Below, piece after piece: positions 60,503 through 64,000 of a stretch of 64,000 nucleotides of DNA (position 1 is its first letter; every line of letters begins with the position of its first letter). The notes under the pieces were generated by a model. The model did not search any database. It was not told where the DNA came from and worked only from the letters and a program-made list of their open reading frames with translations. This stretch comes from 'Nostoc azollae' 0708 (GTDB lineage Bacteria > Cyanobacteriota > Cyanobacteriia > Cyanobacteriales > Nostocaceae), in assembly GCF_000196515.1 (NCBI RefSeq), contig NC_014248.1:4530001-4594000 (forward strand), written 5' to 3'. Position numbers and translations under genes: made by a program.

Positions 60503-61309
60503 AAACCATCCATAAATTTTTTGTCGTTGGGCTTCATATAACATTAAAGCGGCTGCGATAGCCACATTCAATGAATCTACTCCAGGATTGAGGGGAATCT
60601 TGACTTGGGTATCGGCCATCGCTGCTAAATCATCCGATAAACCAGCACCTTCATTGCCCAGTAAAATCAAACTAGGTTTGCGCCAATCAACCTCCCAATA
60701 AGTTAAACTAGCAGTTGGTAAAGTAGCAATCACCTGCATTCCTGCTTGCTGACATTGTTGAACAGTAGCTTTTAAGTCTGGACTTACTGCCTTATCTAAG
60801 CGAAACCACTGCCCAGCAGATGCACGTAGAACCTTGGGGTTATCTAAATCAACACTATCATCACTCAACCATAAACCCGATGCCCCCGCAGCAGCTGCAG
60901 CACGAATCATAGTTCCTAAATTACCAGGATCTTGGAGAGTTTCCACCCCCAACACCAAACCAGTCAAGGGAACTTGAGTTTGCTGTTGACTCCGTTTTGC
61001 AGTCGCTACTACCCCATCCGGTTGTACTGTTGTGGCGATCGCTGCTAAAATTTCTTCACTGACAACTTCTGCTCGATGGCTTCCCCCGCCGGAGGCATCG
61101 CACCGACTACAAACCTCAGACCACAACTGCGGATGTGCTTGCTGCCATTGAAGAGTGCAACACACCACTTCTAAAGGGTAATTAGCCGCACAAGCTTCTT
61201 CTAGTAAGTGCGTCCCTTCCAATAAAAATAACTGCTGCTTATGCCTCTCCTTGGTAGAGTGCAGCTTACGGATTTGCTTAACCAGGGAATTTTGTAAACT
61301 TGTCAGCAC
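60497..61309 (-). CDS. SpoU/TrmH-family rRNA or tRNA 2'-O-methyltransferase
   Basis: The product, about 270 residues, has the substrate-binding start LTSLQNSLVKQIRKLHSTKE and the knotted SPOUT motifs: LGVETLQDPGNLGTMIRAAA (motif 1), LLGNEGAGLSDDL (motif 2) and IPLNPGVDSLNVAIAAALML (motif 3). The family methylates ribose 2'-OH in rRNA or tRNA using S-adenosylmethionine. I choose GTG 61309 because homologues begin at LTSLQN. The frame stays open to 61438, but that part is made of ATTACGAATTACG-like intergenic sequence. Confidence 0.9.
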   Translation of the reverse strand: MLTSLQNSLVKQIRKLHSTKERHKQQLFLLEGTHLLEEACAANYPLEVVCCTLQWQQAHPQLWSEVCSRCDASGGGSHRAEVVSEEILAAIATTVQPDGVVATAKRSQQQTQVPLTGLVLGVETLQDPGNLGTMIRAAAAAGASGLWLSDDSVDLDNPKVLRASAGQWFRLDKAVSPDLKATVQQCQQAGMQVIATLPTASLTYWEVDWRKPSLILLGNEGAGLSDDLAAMADTQVKIPLNPGVDSLNVAIAAALMLYEAQRQKIYGWFL

Positions 61310-61516
61310 GATTTTAGAAAAATTCGTAATAGAACGGATAATCCCGATAGGGATACGTAATTCGTAATTTTCAGTTTTGTAACATAAATTTAGACCATAC
61401 CAAAAGAATTGCCCATCCCACAAGTGGGGGAGACTCAATCAAAGACCTAAAAATTCAGTTAAATTTTGATACCCTTCGATTTTCAACTGAATTTTCAACC
61501 TAAAACATCTCAATAT

Positions 61517-61597
61517 GCGGAACCCGGGACTTGAACCCGGAAGCCTTGCGGCACTAGAACCTGAATCTAGCGCGTCTGCCAATTCCGCCAGTTCCGC
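61517..61597 (-). tRNA. tRNA-Leu (anticodon CAG)
   Basis: On the minus strand the acceptor GCGGAAC pairs with GTTCCGC, and the D-loop GGCGGAATTGGCAGACGC is typical of leucine tRNAs. The anticodon stem GCTAGA/TCTAGT holds the loop TTCAGGT (CAG, at 61561-61563). A long variable arm (GCCGCAAGGC) and the T-arm CCGGGTTCAAGTCCCGG follow. CCA is not encoded. Confidence 0.97.
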
Positions 61598-61916
61598 TGG
61601 CATTTGTAGTTTTATCCACAATTTATTTATTAATAGTCACTTAATTATTTGATTTTGTCAACCTAACTATCACTATAATCTTTAGAAAAGTGAGAAAAAA
61701 CAAACAGTTTATCACCGAGTAATAATTTTAGCAGGAAAATAATGTTGCACAAATCAACTTTTTACAGAATAGTGTGATCAGCGTTAAGACCCTACCAACA
61801 ACACTTTCAAATTCTGCAAATTTCAGTGTGTTGTATCCTTGAGGGGTGGGAGCGTTGGAGTAAAATCAAAACCAACTTCAAACCTTTATTATTATTTATT
61901 TTTTGGAGGTAGGCTT
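61598..61916. other. Intergenic region upstream of murA
   Basis: This AT-rich spacer must carry the tRNA-Leu and murA promoters. GGAGGT at 61905-61910 is a strong ribosome site for murA. No further gene is seen. Confidence 0.5.
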
Positions 61917-63296
61917 ATTAATTCTTCTAGCAGCTTACCAGATGCCAAGTTGTCACCTGAAGCAGACTCCTCAGTCTTGCAAATTTGGGGTGGGCATCCT
62001 CTGCGGGGTCATGTAAGAATTAGCGGGGCAAAAAATTCAGCACTGGTAATCATGGCTGGGGCTTTGCTTTGTTCAGGAGATTGTCGTATTCGCAACGTCC
62101 CCCTATTAGCGGACGTAGAGCGCATGGGGCAAGTTTTATCAGCTTTAGGTTTGCGCTTAACCAGAAACAGCGACATTTTAGATGTCAATGCCAGAAAAAT
62201 TAGCACATCTAAAGCACCTTATGAACTAGTTACCCAACTGCGAGCCAGTTTTTTTGCCATCGGGCCAATATTGGCACGAATGGGAATAGCACAGATGCCA
62301 TTACCGGGGGGTTGTGCCATTGGTGCTAGACCTGTTGATTTGCACGTCAGGGGACTGCAAGCAATGGGAGCAGAAGTGCAAATTGAGCATGGTATTTGTA
62401 ATGCCTACGTGCCTGGTAATAATGGCAGATTGAAGGGTGCGAAAATTTACTTAGATACTCCCAGCGTTGGTGCAACAGAAACCCTTATGATGGCAGCTAC
62501 CCTAGCAGATGGGGAAACTATCCTTGAAAATGCGGCCAGAGAACCAGAAGTAGTGGATTTAGCTAACTTCTGTAAATCAATGGGAGCAAAAATTCAAGGT
62601 CCAGGCACAAGTACTATTACTATCGTTGGTGTTGATAAATTACATTCTACCGACTATTCAATTATTCCCGATCGCATTGAAACAGGAACTTTTTTACTCG
62701 CCGCAGCCATGACTCGTTCGGAACTGTTGCTCTCTCCAGTAGCACCAGATCATTTAATTCCCGTCATTGCCAAATTGCGAGATATTGGCGTACCCATCAT
62801 TGAAGAAGCATCAGACTGTTTGCGCGTTTTGCCAGCAGAAAAACTCAAAGCTACAGATATTGATACTTTGCCCCATCCGGGTTTTCCTACAGATATGCAA
62901 GCGCCATTTATGTCATTGCTGACTTTGGCAGAAGGTGACAGCATCATTAATGAATCTGTGTTTGAAAATCGTCTGCGTCATGCTTCTGAGTTAAATCGCT
63001 TGGGAGCAGATATTCGCGTTAAAGGTAATACTGCCTTTGTGCGGGGAGTACCAATGTTATCCGGTGCACCAGTCATAGGCACGGATTTACGAGCATCCGC
63101 AGCCTTGGTGATAGCAGGACTAGCCGCAGAAGGACAAACCACCATTCAAGGATTAAACCACCTAGATCGTGGTTATGATCGCCTGGATATAAAATTGCAG
63201 CAACTCGGAGCAAAGATTATCCGTATAAACGAAGCATCAGCAGATGCAGAATTACATAGGAATAGCAGTAATCCTCCGGCTTCGGTATCTATCTAG
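61917..63296 (+). CDS. murA: UDP-N-acetylglucosamine 1-carboxyvinyltransferase MurA
   Basis: MurA transfers enolpyruvate to UDP-GlcNAc, the first committed step of peptidoglycan synthesis. Seen are the start [20 protein letters not shown] with the catalytic Lys-Asn, the nucleophile Cys in [15 protein letters not shown], and [28 protein letters not shown] and LDRGYDRLD near the end. The length from 61917 (459 residues) is close to the family. A GGAGGT site lies six bases before ATT 61917 (IleAsnSerSer), where ATG would be expected. A TTG at 61839 would give 26 extra residues with no good ribosome site. Confidence 0.95.
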   Translation: MNSSSSLPDAKLSPEADSSVLQIWGGHPLRGHVRISGAKNSALVIMAGALLCSGDCRIRNVPLLADVERMGQVLSALGLRLTRNSDILDVNARKISTSKAPYELVTQLRASFFAIGPILARMGIAQMPLPGGCAIGARPVDLHVRGLQAMGAEVQIEHGICNAYVPGNNGRLKGAKIYLDTPSVGATETLMMAATLADGETILENAAREPEVVDLANFCKSMGAKIQGPGTSTITIVGVDKLHSTDYSIIPDRIETGTFLLAAAMTRSELLLSPVAPDHLIPVIAKLRDIGVPIIEEASDCLRVLPAEKLKATDIDTLPHPGFPTDMQAPFMSLLTLAEGDSIINESVFENRLRHASELNRLGADIRVKGNTAFVRGVPMLSGAPVIGTDLRASAALVIAGLAAEGQTTIQGLNHLDRGYDRLDIKLQQLGAKIIRINEASADAELHRNSSNPPASVSI

Positions 63297-63325
63297 AGTT
63301 AGGGGATTTGGTATTTGGTGACTTG

Positions 63326-63388
63326 ATGGCGGATTTTACCTGTTGATGAAATATCAACAGGTAAAATCCGCCATTAGTTTATTTTTTT
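63326..63388 (+). terminator. Strong hairpin terminator after murA
   Basis: A perfect 22-bp stem (ATGGCGGATTTTACCTGTTG on the left arm, mirrored at 63353-63374) with a 5-base loop is followed by TTTATTTTTTT. It fits a factor-independent terminator, possibly built on a palindromic repeat. Confidence 0.75.
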
Positions 63389-63510
63389 AGGACTTACGCA
63401 AGTGTCACAATCAAATCTCTCGTATGGTGCGTCAGATGCCGAAAATCTATTGATATTAACCAATATATAGGTCTGACGCACCATACTAATATGCCAGTTG
63501 GGTAAGTCCT
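63389..63510. mobile_element. 122-bp MITE-like element
   Basis: The ends AGGACTTACGCAA and, in reverse complement, AGGACTTACCCAA are inverted repeats. A second inner pair (TATGGTGCGTCAGA and TCTGACGCACCATA) makes a double hairpin. It is non-coding and looks like a non-autonomous insertion element. Confidence 0.7.
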
Positions 63511-63649
63511 GTTTTTATTGAATTTACTAAAATGCTACGCACTACTTCAGAGGATGTTTGAAAAGTCCTTAGTAGCGATCACCAGTACCACTCTACTGAA
63601 ATCGCTATACTATCTGTGGGAGTTGTATTTTTTATTGATTACCATAATT

Positions 63650-64000
63650 ATGTCTTTACTTAAAACCCGCCTAATTGGTTTAAAAGCTGACTCATTCCGC
63701 CATCCTCTGGACTTGGAAGCAACGAAAACTCTCAAGCAAGTTCCAGGGATAGATATGATGGTGCGAAATTGGGTAGGACCAATGGCTGAACAGGTTTTCT
63801 ATGTAGAAAATATTGCTTCTAGTATTTTGGTAGGTGAAAAACAATTACCTGATTTACACAATTTATTATTAGAAGCTTGCAAAACTTTAGATATTGAGCC
63901 ACCACAGTTATATGTCCGCCAACATCCTGCGCCTAATGCTTATACATTTGCAATGCGTGGTAAACAGCCTTTTGTGGTTCTGCACACTTCCTTAATTGAT
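63650..64000 (+). CDS. M48-family metallopeptidase, N-terminal part (3' end outside window)
   Basis: ATG 63650 starts a frame that is open to the window end (117 codons). MSLLKTRLIGLKADSFRHPL, PGIDMMVRNWVGPMAEQVFY, YVRQHPAPNAYTFAMRGKQP and FVVLHTSLID match the front of M48 (HtpX/YggG-like) zinc proteases of cyanobacteria. The HExxH zinc motif would lie beyond the edge and cannot be checked here. Confidence 0.8.
   Translation, partial: MSLLKTRLIGLKADSFRHPLDLEATKTLKQVPGIDMMVRNWVGPMAEQVFYVENIASSILVGEKQLPDLHNLLLEACKTLDIEPPQLYVRQHPAPNAYTFAMRGKQPFVVLHTSLID

Noticed and set aside
61439-61621. 60-codon frame over the tRNA-Leu region
   Set aside because: It reads through the tRNA sequence and flanking DNA; the tRNA explains the sequence.

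Overview
The window is cyanobacterial chromosomal DNA, AT-rich, most likely from a heterocyst-forming Nostocales strain. The palindrome GCGATCGC (HIP1) recurs inside genes, for example near 1271, 11862, 27698, 31590, 32101, 52525 and 61035. The gene content is also typical: a PfaA/B/D-like (heterocyst-glycolipid type) lipid synthase, CHAT/DUF928/CHASE2 proteins with two-partner secretion, and cyanobacterial-type RuvC and GlmR. Roughly half the window is decayed. Long genes have several in-frame stops, insertion sequences are nested in one another, and intact genes stand in islands. This pattern resembles the eroded genome of the Azolla symbiont 'Nostoc azollae'; that identification is an inference from the decay, not something the sequence proves.

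Layout. (1) 1-10943 is an intact collinear operon for a secondary lipid: KR-DH end of a type I synthase, inactive-KS/AT protein, PfaD-like enoyl reductase, condensation-type acyltransferase, stand-alone ACP, and an unknown protein with a TubC-type docking domain. (2) 10988-13851 is core housekeeping: TsaE, GlmR/YvcK, RuvC. (3) 14031-18127 is decayed: an IS630-family element, then a cytochrome b / molybdopterin oxidoreductase pseudogene pair. (4) 18128-33065 holds a signalling and secretion neighbourhood: secreted TPR-CHAT protein, DUF928 protein, CHASE2 hybrid kinase, REC-kinase, and an intact TpsB transporter. It is followed by two wrecked TpsA exoproteins. (5) 33249-39840 is an IS graveyard containing an essentially perfect inverted repeat with 1.18-kb arms. 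(6) 39846-52794 is a dead iron/siderophore region: PepSY protein, ferredoxin-like protein, binding proteins, FAAL-ACP-condensation NRPS, TonB receptor and MFS exporter. It is preceded by a truncated penicillin/AHL acylase. (7) 52859-53648 is an intact two-gene unit with a Coq4-type metal motif. (8) 54200-59094 has nested IS elements, an RTX tail and a dead amino-acid ABC transporter. (9) 59295-64000 returns to intact core genes: nuclease, SpoU methyltransferase, tRNA-Leu, MurA and the start of an M48 protease.

The genes that stay open (lipid synthase, core genes, the CHAT/sensor/TpsB group, the Coq4-like pair) are probably under selection. Iron acquisition, an adhesin, an acylase and an amino-acid importer have been abandoned. 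Most premature stops are of a kind reachable by one C-to-T or G-to-A change (CAA, CAG or TGG to a stop), so several genes died by point mutation before any deletion. Short palindromic repeats and small mobile-element derivatives are scattered through all non-coding parts.
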